From assembly GCA_015832175.1 (NCBI GenBank), contig WJXW01000004.1:3534001-3598000 (forward strand): a DNA stretch of 64,000 bases, given 5' to 3'. This DNA is from Paraphaeosphaeria minitans. Taxonomy: Eukaryota; Ascomycota; Dothideomycetes; Pleosporales; Didymosphaeriaceae. Below the pieces are notes generated by a model. That model was not told where the DNA came from and made no database searches. It saw only the letters and a list, made by a program, of their open reading frames with translations. The position numbers and the translations under genes were made by a program. This document shows positions 1-10,246 of this stretch, one piece after another (within the stretch, counting starts at the first letter, position 1; each line of letters opens with the position of its first letter).

Positions 1-918
1 AGTTTTCTCTTTTTAGCCTTTCGTCGCACCATGCGCGAGGGAGCGACGGGTTGGAATCTGGCAGGTTTGACGGCGCGCAGGCCGGCTGTTCGCAAGCTGA
101 GGTTGCGAGGGCATGCGTGAGCGGCGGCGGGCTGCTGGTCGGGGGAGCTCGGTTGAGTCGTGAGAAGTTGGGCTGCTGGCACGAGTCAAGTTGTGGTTCG
201 ACGGCAAGGTCGTGTGCGAAACGAAAGTGGGATTCATGCTTCGTTGTGGTCGTGGTGGATGTACTTGTTTCGAAGACCCAACCGAGGCAACGCCGTAGGT
301 ACCGGAGGCAGTGTACACCATCTCGGGCATGACCATGTGTTGTTGAGCACATTGAGCAGTAGTTTACAGCAAGTCAAGCTTGCACGTCCACAGGGCAAAG
401 CACACCGTGTAGACGGAAATCACGTGTTTCAGCAAGAGCGCTGGAGCTTTGAAGGTTTTGAGATGGCCATTGTTGTGTTCTCGCCGATATCCAGCAGTAA
501 CCCGCAAAGCCTTTGTGATTGCAGAGCACGTACGGAGGTATTGGACAAAGACTTTCGGAGGCGTCGCGGCTCTGCCAGTACGAGGTTTTGGCACTGGTGA
601 CCATACATCGACAGTCGTTCGGACTACCAGACTCGGTGTGCCCCAAGCCGATGGCTGAACAGAACAACGCTCAGGAAATCGCTCACCCCTGTTAATTAAG
701 GTGCTTTATGTTTACCTTTGTTCGACCTCAGATCACGTTGTCAGCCATTCTGCTTTCATCGAAAAAGGTGGCATCTCAGTCTTTAAGGCTATCGAACAAA
801 GACACATGTCGTCTTGACACTGCCTCCTGCCATGGATACAAATATGGGATGGTTCGACTTTCGATGTTGTGTATGTTAACTGACTACAGCGGCTATACTC
901 GGACCATCGTAGCCAAAC
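1..918. other. intergenic, no gene recognised
   Basis: Several overlapping frames of 60-146 codons are open here on both strands, but none has a recognisable domain or a convincing start and splice pattern. The stretch just before the next gene (roughly 700-918) is probably its promoter and 5' leader. I see no RNA gene or repeat. Confidence 0.5.
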
Positions 919-3864
919 ATGTCATCAACGGCGACAGCGACAAAAGTGGTGAGCGAGGAACCAAGAGTAAATGCTTCGTCATCATTCAAAATGGATCGAC
1001 AGCAATCATCGTCAAGTGAGCCGGAAAAGACACTGCTTCACACAATCATCTTCTTTCCAATCGACTACGACGATCCGGAAAATATGTCTATAGCCGCAGT
1101 CGAGAATGCCGACAACTCCCTCAGTACTGGACCGCACAAACACATGGTCCGCCGGCCACATCGAGATCAAGCTGACAGGGCCGTCGAGGATATGCAAGAG
1201 TACTTTCAAGACGCACACTTTGCCAGAGTGCAAAGAAGATTGCGCTCAATCTACTTCTACAGCCGGAGAAATTTCGAAAAGGAAAAAATCTACACCGAAG
1301 GATCCGACACCTACGCAGCCGAAGAGAAGGAGGGCGAGACCACGTCCCGTCGGTTCCTCCATCAGATGCCCGTTTTCATGTCCATGCTCGACCACATGGG
1401 GTTCAGGACGATATATGCGCGCAACCTCCGATCCGCCATCCGCCACGCCAGGAGGCTGAAACGGGAGATCCACGACTTGAAGTCGCCTGAATTCCGGCCG
1501 ACGAGGACGCCCCGGATGTCTATGACTTCGAACCCTTTCGCCGTGAGCCCCACAACGCCAGGAATCGCCCCGCCGGACCAGAAAGTCATGCTTCTCACCT
1601 ACCGCATGGTCGGCTCCAGGATACACATGGACAGCCGCGCTTACGACGCCCACGTGGGCGAGGGTGTGTTGGTGTACCCGTCGCGCGACGAGGTCGCCCT
1701 GGACAGCGCCAAGATCTACGATATCCAGGCCTTCGACGAGGTCGCCAAGCAGGGCAACCACTGGAGACCTGCGTGGCACGATTGCGACATGAAGAGCGCA
1801 ATGTCGGGGGGCACACGGTGTCCGTTCGAGAGGCAGCCGTATCGCAACCTGTGGCACGGCAAGTCGCAGATCCTGAAGCGCGGCCATAGCAGCTGCACCT
1901 CCATGGTGGACACCATCGCCTGGGGGCGCTTCGCCGAGCCGGCTTGCTACAGAGCGTTGCAGCGGTTCCATCGCGAGCTCAAGAGGAAGGATCTCAAGCA
2001 CGTCAACAAGGATGAGCGGCCGGGGCGTCTGGCGAAAAGGGCGGAGCAGCACATCCTGCACAACTCGCGGTTCTACAACTACATACACCAGGAGTATGTC
2101 GAGTCCCTGCAGAGCTGGGGTGAGTTGAGGGTCTTCGTGCGGATGAGAAATGTCAAACATCCCAAGATCAAAGGAAAGGTCGTCAGGCGGCCGGAGGTAT
2201 TCAACATCACCAGGACTCATTTCAACGACACGGTTGCCAAGGAGCGATTCCAAAGGAAGTACGGACCCCCAAAGGTGAAAGTCGACAAGGAAGACGTCGA
2301 TTCCGAAGGTTCGTATGCAGGAGGCGGAAGCATCGCGAATGAGATAACCGAAGATGAGAGAGAACAAAAACGTCAGCGGGATGAAGATAGACGACGGGGC
2401 TACTTGGTCCAAGATTACAACGCCAAGCAAGAGACGATCAAGAAGCTGGCGGGGTACATCAAGAAGCGTGGACTATGGACACCGCAGTCTGGCAGAACCT
2501 TGAAAAGGAAGTCCGACTATGTCGACTTCCTAGAAGAAAACGACAGGATGAGACGAGCAGCTGCGCCTCAGGAAGGGGATCCCCAACAAGAGGCGCCCCA
2601 ACCGGAAACTGACCTCGAAGGTGAAACTTTGGTGGAAAACGGTATAGATTCACCAACGGACCACCCAGCTGGTGCCAACGGTGGCTCTGCTTCGCAACGC
2701 CATCCCGGAGGCAACCGAGGCGACGACTTCTTCGAACTACCCGACGAAGGATCTATCATCGATTACACGTATTATACCTGCAACATGAACGTCTCCCGCT
2801 TGAACCGCGATAGTGCTGAGCCGTTCACAACATACCCAAGGATCAACATCAAAGTCATCGAAAACTTCGCCCTCCAACAGTACCGGCGGCTCTTCCGGCG
2901 TTTCCCCAAGCACTTCGAGTCCCTCAACGTGGGGGCCCGAGTGGACATCGGCATCAGCGCGAAACAGGAGCTGTTCATCAACGAGGTGACGAGGTGGTGG
3001 TTTGCGTCCTGGTTTGGCGGGTATCAAGACGTCCCCCTCCAGGACGAAGTCGCTCGAGGCTTCGCCGACAGTTTCGCCGAAATCTACGAGACATCGCCGG
3101 ACAAAGGACCGAACGAGCCTGGCGTGGAGAGCGACGACGATGAGGATGACTATGATGAGTACGAGGGTTACAAGGTGAAGACAACCCTGTACAAGCTCAA
3201 AAGGGGCAGGGAGGGGTCCAGAAACCATGGAGGTAATGGCGGTAGTGGTGATGAAGGCGGGGATCGGAGAGGCGATGGGAGAGGCGATGGGAAAGGCGAT
3301 GGGGAAGGCGATGGGGAAGGCGATGGTGGAGGGAGCGGGGCAAATGGAAGACCCGACCGACCGGGAGGACCTGGAGATGATCAAGGAGACGAAGAGAACC
3401 CCGACAGTTTGGAGGATGATGACGATAATCATGGAAACGGCGGGAAAGGGCCGAACTCCACCAAGAATAGCAAGAAGAAGAAAGCACCGGGCCTTGCTGA
3501 GGAAGATGACGCTCAACAAGACAGTGTCACGGAAGGTAGCGGAAAGAAGGTCGCATCACGAAGAAAAGCCAGAGACAAAACCAAAGCGGGTAGTGGGGGT
3601 GATGGGAACGGGGGTGTCGGACAAGAACCGAAACAACTCGGGATGAGTGCCAATCAATCCAGGAAGCGTATCTCTGTTGACAACGACGAGGGCGATGATA
3701 ATCGTGACAATCAGGAGAGACCACCGACGAAGAAGAACAAGAAGAATCCTGCGAAGCCAAAGAACACGTCGAAAACGAAGAAGGCGAAGAAAGCATCGAC
3801 AAGTGGCATGGAAAGTCGGACAGGAAGAAGACGTGACGATATTGACGAAGTTGAAGTCTTTTAG
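919..3864 (+). CDS. 981-aa protein of unknown function with ATP-grasp-like motifs and charged low-complexity tail
   Basis: A single uninterrupted frame of 981 codons from an ATG. I do not recognise a named family. Three segments have the spacing of an ATP-grasp fold: a basic loop LKRGHSSC near residue 318; QEYVESL followed by GELRVFVRM at about 391-409 (Q-Y-V...GE-R-F pattern); and ARVDIGIS...LFINEVTRWW at about 673-695, like the closing metal-binding NE strand. The N-terminal 300 residues are basic and predicted soluble. After about residue 740 the protein becomes acidic and then very Gly/Asp/Lys-rich, with a GDG tandem repeat (3259-3330) and several KKxKK clusters that could be nuclear localisation signals. 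No signal peptide or membrane segment is seen. The gene is real by length and codon texture. The ATP-grasp assignment is inference from motifs and the function is unknown. Confidence 0.75.
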   Translation: MSSTATATKVVSEEPRVNASSSFKMDRQQSSSSEPEKTLLHTIIFFPIDYDDPENMSIAAVENADNSLSTGPHKHMVRRPHRDQADRAVEDMQEYFQDAHFARVQRRLRSIYFYSRRNFEKEKIYTEGSDTYAAEEKEGETTSRRFLHQMPVFMSMLDHMGFRTIYARNLRSAIRHARRLKREIHDLKSPEFRPTRTPRMSMTSNPFAVSPTTPGIAPPDQKVMLLTYRMVGSRIHMDSRAYDAHVGEGVLVYPSRDEVALDSAKIYDIQAFDEVAKQGNHWRPAWHDCDMKSAMSGGTRCPFERQPYRNLWHGKSQILKRGHSSCTSMVDTIAWGRFAEPACYRALQRFHRELKRKDLKHVNKDERPGRLAKRAEQHILHNSRFYNYIHQEYVESLQSWGELRVFVRMRNVKHPKIKGKVVRRPEVFNITRTHFNDTVAKERFQRKYGPPKVKVDKEDVDSEGSYAGGGSIANEITEDEREQKRQRDEDRRRGYLVQDYNAKQETIKKLAGYIKKRGLWTPQSGRTLKRKSDYVDFLEENDRMRRAAAPQEGDPQQEAPQPETDLEGETLVENGIDSPTDHPAGANGGSASQRHPGGNRGDDFFELPDEGSIIDYTYYTCNMNVSRLNRDSAEPFTTYPRINIKVIENFALQQYRRLFRRFPKHFESLNVGARVDIGISAKQELFINEVTRWWFASWFGGYQDVPLQDEVARGFADSFAEIYETSPDKGPNEPGVESDDDEDDYDEYEGYKVKTTLYKLKRGREGSRNHGGNGGSGDEGGDRRGDGRGDGKGDGEGDGEGDGGGSGANGRPDRPGGPGDDQGDEENPDSLEDDDDNHGNGGKGPNSTKNSKKKKAPGLAEEDDAQQDSVTEGSGKKVASRRKARDKTKAGSGGDGNGGVGQEPKQLGMSANQSRKRISVDNDEGDDNRDNQERPPTKKNKKNPAKPKNTSKTKKAKKASTSGMESRTGRRRDDIDEVEVF
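3259..3330 (+). repeat. coding 12-bp degenerate tandem repeat (GDG-R/K/E)
   Basis: Five close copies of GGCGATGGxxxx (3271-3330), preceded by a sixth diverged copy, encode alternating Gly-Asp-Gly plus a charged residue inside the acidic tail of the 981-aa protein. It is a minisatellite-like tract likely to vary in length between strains. Confidence 0.8.
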
Positions 3865-4152
3865 TTACGTAGTTTTGTAGTTTTGTAACATTTTGTCCGC
3901 GTATCGCGGATTCTTCGTGCTTCTGGTAGTCATCAGTTTTCTCAAGTTCATAACTCGGGTGACAGGGTTCCTCTATATCTGCAGCTCCGGTAGCCAGTAC
4001 CGAGGGAAAAGGCATTATTCGTTCATTCGTGTATCGCCGGTTTCTCCATGCTAGAATTACAAGTGGGCTATCTTACAGGCCATCGTATACGGTAGGCTTA
4101 CCTTTCTACCGTCCCCAAAAGCTGTTGAACTGTTGTGCTGGTACTCAATTAG

Positions 4153-5319
4153 CTAAAGTTTCAGCTCTGCTTGCGTCTCGTACTCACCATAGTGAGATGT
4201 AGCGCTGCAATCAGACCTCTCAGCCTGCTCGTGAGCCCTTGGCAGCCACTCGCGAATCTTCTCTTCCCGGTTGTGATGGGACGGGTGAGTGGAGAGTAGC
4301 TCTGGCGGCCCTGCGCCTCCAGTCGTCTCCATGCGATGCCAAAACTCCATGGCGGCTTCGGGGCGGTAGCAGGCTCGTGCCATCATCATGAGGCCAATCT
4401 GATCGGCTTCGGCCTCCTGCTTGCGGCCAGCCGGCATCGAGAGAAATAGGTTGAGAACAGCGCTGCTGAGTTGGAACGACAAGTCGAAAGTCATCAAGGC
4501 AAGCACGCCGAGAAGTACGAACGGTGCCTGGCTCAACTTCTCACTGTATATGATTAGCCACCGAGAAGTATTTGGAGAGGGCTACTTACGCTGTATGATG
4601 CGCTACCACATGAGCAATCTCGTGACCTAGTACCGCAGCGATTCCGTTGTCATCCTCGCAGAGCGGGAGAATACCGGTAAAAACGAACACTTTCCCACTG
4701 TCACTTCGTTAGCGCATTTCGTGATACTGGACCGAATGGTCTGTACCCGGGCGCAACGAAAGCATTCGCCTCCGGGCTCTCAATAACATGGATCTCCCAA
4801 TTCACATCGTGCAACCCCGCTTCCTCCGCAAATGGTATCAATCGTTCGAGCACTTTCTTCACCCGACGCACGGATGGATGCCAGTCTGGCAGCATCTGTC
4901 CCTGATATTGCTGCTGCACTTCGTCGACCGTTGCAGCACCTATCTGAGCTTCGATTCGTGGGCTTATGATGTTGAAGCGGCGGCGGCCGGAGATCTGTCC
5001 AAAGGTCAGCACAATAGACGTAGGTAGTGGAAAACCGTCATATCGAACTTACTGGCACCTCCTCCAAATTATACACGTATGCACCCCCAGTGCCCAGACC
5101 AATCAGTCCTATATCACGATAGAATGTCGAGCGTGCAGCCCATCTCCTGAACAAGCTGGAAACGAAATGGAAGCGGCCGTGGGCTCCCTGCGGGTTCTTG
5201 CCACCAAAGCGTACTTGTCGGTATGCGCGGGATTGTGCATGCTTGGCCGGTCGAAACTGCGCAGGGTTTCTCACTGTTCGGAAAGCGGAGTCGAAGACTC
5301 GAAAGCCTGGGCGAAACAT
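4153..5319 (-). CDS. OMA1: mitochondrial inner-membrane metalloprotease OMA1 (M48 family)
   Basis: Four exons (5053-5319, 4747-4994, 4590-4697, 4153-4543) with GT-AG introns of 58, 49 and 46 bp give 337 aa. The zinc-protease motif HEIAH lies at residues 197-201 and crosses no splice site. The downstream glutamate of EAEADQIG is the expected third zinc ligand. ISGRRRFN at the first junction and AFVAPGGKVFVFTGIL at the second are typical OMA1 segments and confirm the splicing. The start chosen is the first in-frame ATG. Upstream the frame has only a TTG and then a stop. The N-terminus is rich in Arg and aromatic residues without acids, consistent with a mitochondrial presequence, and a hydrophobic segment follows. 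OMA1 is a stress-activated protease that cleaves inner-membrane proteins and works beside the m-AAA proteases. Confidence 0.9.
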
Positions 5320-6432
5320 TTCGGGATGTTGGCGCAAGAGGTTGGTTTGCTGGTGAAGCTATCGTGCTGTGCGACCCGATTCAACGTCTTCGGAACCTTT
5401 GCTACGGTACCTACTTTATTTGCCAGTACTGGCATCTACAGGCGAGAATAGCGCAGGGCTCCTAAGATTAATGTGTTAAACAATCATGGCCTGATGCTCG
5501 TTATTGTTGTGGTGCGGTGGTGCGGCGACGATTCTAAGGCGCGTAAACGCCGCGGGAAAGCCAAGCCTCCGGGAGGGGCGCGTCCTTCCTTCTCCCTTAC
5601 CTACGACAACGGGCTCATCACCTAGAACCCGCGAACAACCACCGGCATCAAAAATTTTAATCAAGTTTGACTCGACATTGTGGTGGGAATCGAAACATGC
5701 CTTGACATGAAGAATAGACACCGAGAAACCTAGACATCTTTAATGAACGGTCCAAGATTCGGGTCACAACACAGCAATGAAAAAACCCAGCAAATCCCGC
5801 TAGGCGAAGTGTTTGAGCGATGCATTGCTCCTGGAAACACAATATAGTCGAGTCTCGACAGGATTTCCCGACTGTAACTGTCGCGATGAAGAGCACCTCC
5901 TCACTAAAATTTCGTGATTGTCACGGTATAGTCCCAGTGTCCACATCTGCGTCTCATCTTACCACTTGCTTTCCACCACCAACGACCGCATGCTCACCAT
6001 GCCCAACAACGGACACGTTCAGTCGTCCTGTGCCTGGAACACTCTGAGAAGATTTGAATTTCTCGGCCAACCCGCACGAGGTCATGAACACGAGATTCAT
6101 ATTCCCATTTCTGACTCTCGGCCTCCCCCAAGCATCCAAACGCTTACTCCTACGATCTCGACTTCGCACGCACCAACACCGCTATATCACATATTACACT
6201 ATCGCTAAGAATAGCGACAATTGTCCAGCGACGCCGCTCCCAAGCAGCGCACAAACCGGGACACTAGCACACTAATATGGTTAAATAGCACCTGCAAACG
6301 CTCTCGACCAGACTTCGCAACTTCCCGTTAATAAACAGTATAGCGACGTCGGAAGTAGTATACGGTGGCAAAAAATACTTTTGTGGCGACGACCATGGGA
6401 TGAGGGACGAGGTTGGCGATGGAAGGGAGGTG
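5320..6432. other. intergenic, no gene recognised
   Basis: This lies between the OMA1 start and the DUF4360 promoter. It holds only short frames without recognisable content. The left part must carry the OMA1 promoter and the right part that of the next gene. Confidence 0.5.
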
Positions 6433-6438
6433 TATAAA
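6433..6438 (+). promoter_or_regulatory. TATA box of the DUF4360 gene
   Basis: TATAAA lies about 125 bp before the ATG and fits the short leader typical of highly expressed secreted-protein genes in filamentous fungi. It was identified by sequence match only. Confidence 0.5.
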
Positions 6439-6561
6439 GGACGGGTGGACCCTGAGATTATCACGACATTATTGCTACAGAGCACAAGCTACACTTCACG
6501 CTGACCTCGCTACCAAACGTCTCTAAACTTTCTTTCTATTCGGAAGTACAATCGGTTCAAT

Positions 6562-7185
6562 ATGCGCGCTGCTCTGCTCCTCGCCGCTGCTGTACCGGCA
6601 CTCGTCCTCGCCGCACCCGAGCACGCCCCCAAAATTACATCTTTGAAGTTCTCTGGATCTGGCTGCCCTAATGATAGCGGCTCTGTCAAGGCTCTCTATG
6701 GTGAGATCGGCGACGCGCCCGCGTTTACGTTCAGCCAGCTCCGCGGGGATGACACGGGCAACTGCGAGCTGCATATCCAGTCCACTGGCGGATCGCAAGG
6801 GTGGCAAGTTGCTGTGAAGGAGGTCGCATATCAGGGGAACGTACAGTTGTCGAGTGGAAGTCAGTTGGACACAATCACTCAAGCATACTGGAGTGAGCAT
6901 GCGGCCGATACCGTAAGTACACTGCAATATGCCAGCTTGTGTTTGAGATTGTTAATGACAACTGAGCAGAGTGTTTTGAAGGGAACGATTGCCTGCGCGG
7001 GCCCAGACCTCAAGGACTACGTTACAGTGAAGTCGAGCACGACTAATCTGAAGTGGTCCAAGTGCACGGGAGCCGATGGAAACCCGGGCATCTTGAATGT
7101 AAATGTGCGACCAGTGGTACAGGGTATTTCAGGCGCATACGATATCAAGCAGGCAACCTGGGGTCTTCAATGGCGAAAGTGCTGA
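6562..7185 (+). CDS. secreted DUF4360 protein
   Basis: The first 18 residues (MRAALLLAAAVPALVLAA) form a clear signal peptide. The mature part starts with ITSLKFSGSGCPNDSGSV, the hallmark opening of DUF4360 proteins, and ends in WGLQWRKC. These are small extracellular fungal proteins of unknown role. One intron fits at 6913-6969 (GTAAGT...GAGCAG), joining HAADT to SVLKG and giving 188 aa. The intron is 57 bp, a multiple of three without a stop, so the unspliced frame stays open and encodes 19 extra residues. Four or more cysteines in the mature protein suggest disulfides. A TATA box lies upstream. The family assignment is solid and the function unknown. Confidence 0.85.
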   Translation: MRAALLLAAAVPALVLAAPEHAPKITSLKFSGSGCPNDSGSVKALYGEIGDAPAFTFSQLRGDDTGNCELHIQSTGGSQGWQVAVKEVAYQGNVQLSSGSQLDTITQAYWSEHAADTVSTLQYASLCLRLLMTTEQSVLKGTIACAGPDLKDYVTVKSSTTNLKWSKCTGADGNPGILNVNVRPVVQGISGAYDIKQATWGLQWRKC

Positions 7186-8842
7186 TCACATACGCGCGTT
7201 CCTTTCTGTCAAAAGCGTAGATCAGGTTGTGATTTGTTAACTTGTATATAATGTCAGCGCCATTCATATTTTTCGCTCATCGCGCTTCTATGTCACTGTG
7301 CGTCTGAAATCCTCAACCATCCCCCATTTACGCAACGCCCGCGAATAGCTCTCCTACCTGCTATCAAGATCGTCTTGCTTTCCTGGTTCAAACACATCGC
7401 ACAAGGAGTCTCATATATCTTGTACATGCCTCGTCCGCTTTGGATAAGCGATTGGGGTTGGAATCTCTTCCCTCTTCTACTGTGGCAGGCTGTTCTCCAT
7501 CGGCACTCATCTTCCTCGCGTTCCTTTTCTTCCCCCAGACCAAATGTTCAGCGTCAAGTAGCCTGGGCACGAGAAAAACCAGACGACGAACCTCAAGTAG
7601 CGACCCTCACACACACACACATGTAGACCATGCACTGGATTAACAAAATCTTTCCCCTTCAAGTCAAGTCTGGAAACCTCTCTCCAAATTGGGTATCTAC
7701 ATCGATCGAATCAACATTGCCTCCCCTGCTCTAACCCCTCCTCGACTCCCCATGCAGCTCCGCCATTCCCAGCCCCCCATCCAACTCTTGCGGCATCACA
7801 CCGCCCTGCGCACAAGGTCACGCTCGCGGTTCCAGCGTGTGGAAAGAATGGTAACGACCCGGGAGTGACAGACGGTCTTTGCTAAAGGAGAGGGGCACTT
7901 GTGTGAATTGCTTGCCACTGAGGCTCAGACTATGTCCTGGGCGCCTGACATGCTGTACATAGTTGGCGGGATCTGCGGTTGGCCCATCGTGCAGCATCAT
8001 CTCGCGTGCCGCCACTGTATTTTCGCCCCCACAGGGTACCTAGGTAGTCCGTCTGCGAACTTTAGCGTGATCATGTACATTTCAAGAACCAGGTTATCCT
8101 TAGCTATCGGTGCGACGCCTACTCCTGCTTGCAATCCTACTCATGTCAATTGGCCGTTAGTCCTGCATTCTTGCGCATAAAGCTTTGCAAGCTCGCCGTC
8201 GTCGAGCCTAGGTAAAGATTGTTCTTTTGCAATCTCAAATACGGCATTTGCAGCCTAGTCGCAACCGTCCTACTTAGTGCACACCTGGCGCGAGTAGCGT
8301 CATGCCTAAACCTTCAGCCTCTTCTTGGCGTCATATTAATAAATTCGATGCCAGCCTCATGCGTCACTTGGAGTTCCGGATAGGAGGCTCTGTAGCTTGT
8401 CGCTCATGTACTTTCAGCAGGTATACCTGCACCAAACAGCTCAAGTTCACCGCTAGAATGTTGCTGCAACAAGTCGTGACCTCAAGGCATCCTCTGAGAT
8501 GTTGAAGCTCATAGTGCAGGTGGCCTAAGCAATTTGATTCGCTGGCTTCTTCGCTAGAATGTACCCCGGTTCCCAAGTAAGGTATTATCTAGACGGAAAA
8601 TACGTATTTTCGAAGTTCCGCGGAGCCGAGAAGGGTAGGTAAAGATGCTCTTGGAAGTGGCTCTGGTCCTGCGCTTTCTAATCCGCTTTAATGGTAACAA
8701 GCTTGAAAGCAAAAAGAGAGAGGAGCGAAGAGCTAGAGGCCAATCAGACTACTCGTGTATTCGAATGCAGGCCAGGGCAAACAGCTGGTCCCGTCTATAC
8801 TTGATCGCGGATACCTAGATCATATGCTCTTCACCTGCACCA
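7186..8842. other. intergenic, no gene recognised
   Basis: About 1.66 kb of average base composition. It has a short (AC)n run near 7610-7621. Frames of up to 93 codons show no domain, signal peptide or splice-supported extension. Confidence 0.5.
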
Positions 8843-9653
8843 TCACCCAACCCATGTCGCAAAGCTCCCATTCTTCGCGATTGTGAGATCATGTGCCCAT
8901 CTCCCCGGGCTCTCGTGTACGCTGAAGCTGCTCGTATTGCTCGCCGGATTGCTCGGAGCTACCGTTGAGCACGCGTAGGCAAATGTTACACTCGTCGCCG
9001 CCTCGATATTCGTGGTGCCCCATCTAGTACATCCCTGGCACCTCGATGTCACGGTCCAGTGGGTGCTGTTGATAGTGGACGGACTGATTGGGAGGTATGT
9101 ATGAGATGCTCCGGTGTAGGCCGTGGGGACGGAGGAGTATCCTCTGCATAGTAGTCAGTCATATTGTGAGAAGTTCAGAACACCAAGGAGGGAGCCGTAC
9201 GTAGCCCATCGATTGCTGACGGTAACCGGCTCCCCATTTGCAGCCTTTGACGGCCACGCAACGGTGAGCGGATTGCCGGTCATACGACCTCCCCATGCAA
9301 ACCCGCACCAGCCATACTTGCTGGGCGCGACGACTTGTACGATACCGTCTGCATTGGGTGAGTCGATAGGAAGGGCGAGTCGGTAGCTCACACCATTCGG
9401 CATGGTGACCGATGAATATGTTATACCGGACGCAGCGTCATAGAATCTGCTTGCTACCCAGCTTTGGGGGAAAACTAGTATCACGTCAGCTCATGGTGAG
9501 TGAAAGGGAGGTACAGTAACTCGTCAAAGGTTCGTACACACTTTTGCTCAACTATGGAAAAAGAGCATCTGAACTTCTGACATGACGCTTTGGCGCTGAC
9601 GTACCTGGGCTGCAGAGGCTCGCCACAACAATGACGGCATTGAGGAACCGCAT
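8843..9653 (-). CDS. secreted cytochrome b domain protein (AA8 / cellobiose-dehydrogenase cytochrome type), stand-alone
   Basis: Three exons (9605-9653, 9201-9474, 8843-9143) with introns of 130 and 57 bp give 207 aa. Exon 1 is almost exactly the signal peptide (MRFLNAVIVVASLCSP). The remainder is a single cytochrome domain as in cellobiose dehydrogenase: YGWCGFAWGGRMTGN supplies the heme-ligand Met (M81), and SFSVHESPGRWAHD supplies the heme-ligand His (H184). STHWTVTSRCQGCTRW is the family's central signature and has a conserved Cys pair. The frame ends right after the domain, so there is no flavin dehydrogenase, CBM1 or membrane anchor. Such AA8 proteins can shuttle electrons extracellularly, for example to lytic polysaccharide monooxygenases or Fe(III). 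The actual partner here is not visible. Confidence 0.85.
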
Positions 9654-10246
9654 AGCCAACGGAGGTTGCTTGATTGAAAGTAAATCACTTGTGAAATTCA
9701 CTATTTGATACATCGGTGGGTGTAACATCCCTATACCTCGCAGCCTTCCGGAACATCGTCGGTTGGAAATGGAAGAATGAGCCAGATTTCGACTCTTCCA
9801 TATTACCATATCAGAAACGAGCTCATCGCTGGCATGCATGTACTGTGAAGTGTGCTCTGTGATTGGATAACCGTAGTTTCTTGATGAACGCCAAGTGCAG
9901 GGGCCTTGCGGCTGTATAGATACCTCGAATTAACTGCAGAACAGTAGAGCTAATGAGAATACAACGAATCTGATTGCTTGGTGAGACCCAGAAACAACTA
10001 TGGCGACAATGGAAGAGTTTCGGCCTCAACTCTACGTCCGTAACATCACGAAGGATACGGTATCGATATTAGGTAGGTAGTGATGTACCTCGGTTGTTGG
10101 GTGCCAAGCGACTTGCCGATGGATCGTTCGGCTGTCACCTCCAGATTTGCGACATCAGTCAAGATAATCCGGGCGCTTTGTCGAGTCGAATCAGAATAGA
10201 AGACCAACTGAAGCAGTTTGAACGCTCCCAACCACAATTGACGAGG
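9654..10246. other. divergent upstream region between the AA8 gene and the TMEM53-like gene
   Basis: The two flanking genes are transcribed away from this 593-bp stretch, so it must hold both promoters. A GGTAGGTA-type motif occurs near 10,072-10,080. No clear TATA box or small gene is seen. Confidence 0.5.

Noticed and set aside
1246..2430. 394-codon minus-strand frame opposite the 981-aa gene
   Set aside because: It is the antisense shadow of a longer, better supported gene. It has no signal, domain or separate splice support.
2737..3519. 260-codon minus-strand frame with repetitive Phe-Pro-Ile-Ala
   Set aside because: It is the reverse reading of the GDG repeat region of the 981-aa gene.
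5320..5337. upstream extension of OMA1 from a TTG codon
   Set aside because: There is no ATG in this stretch, and an in-frame stop lies shortly above. The ATG at 5319 gives a good presequence.
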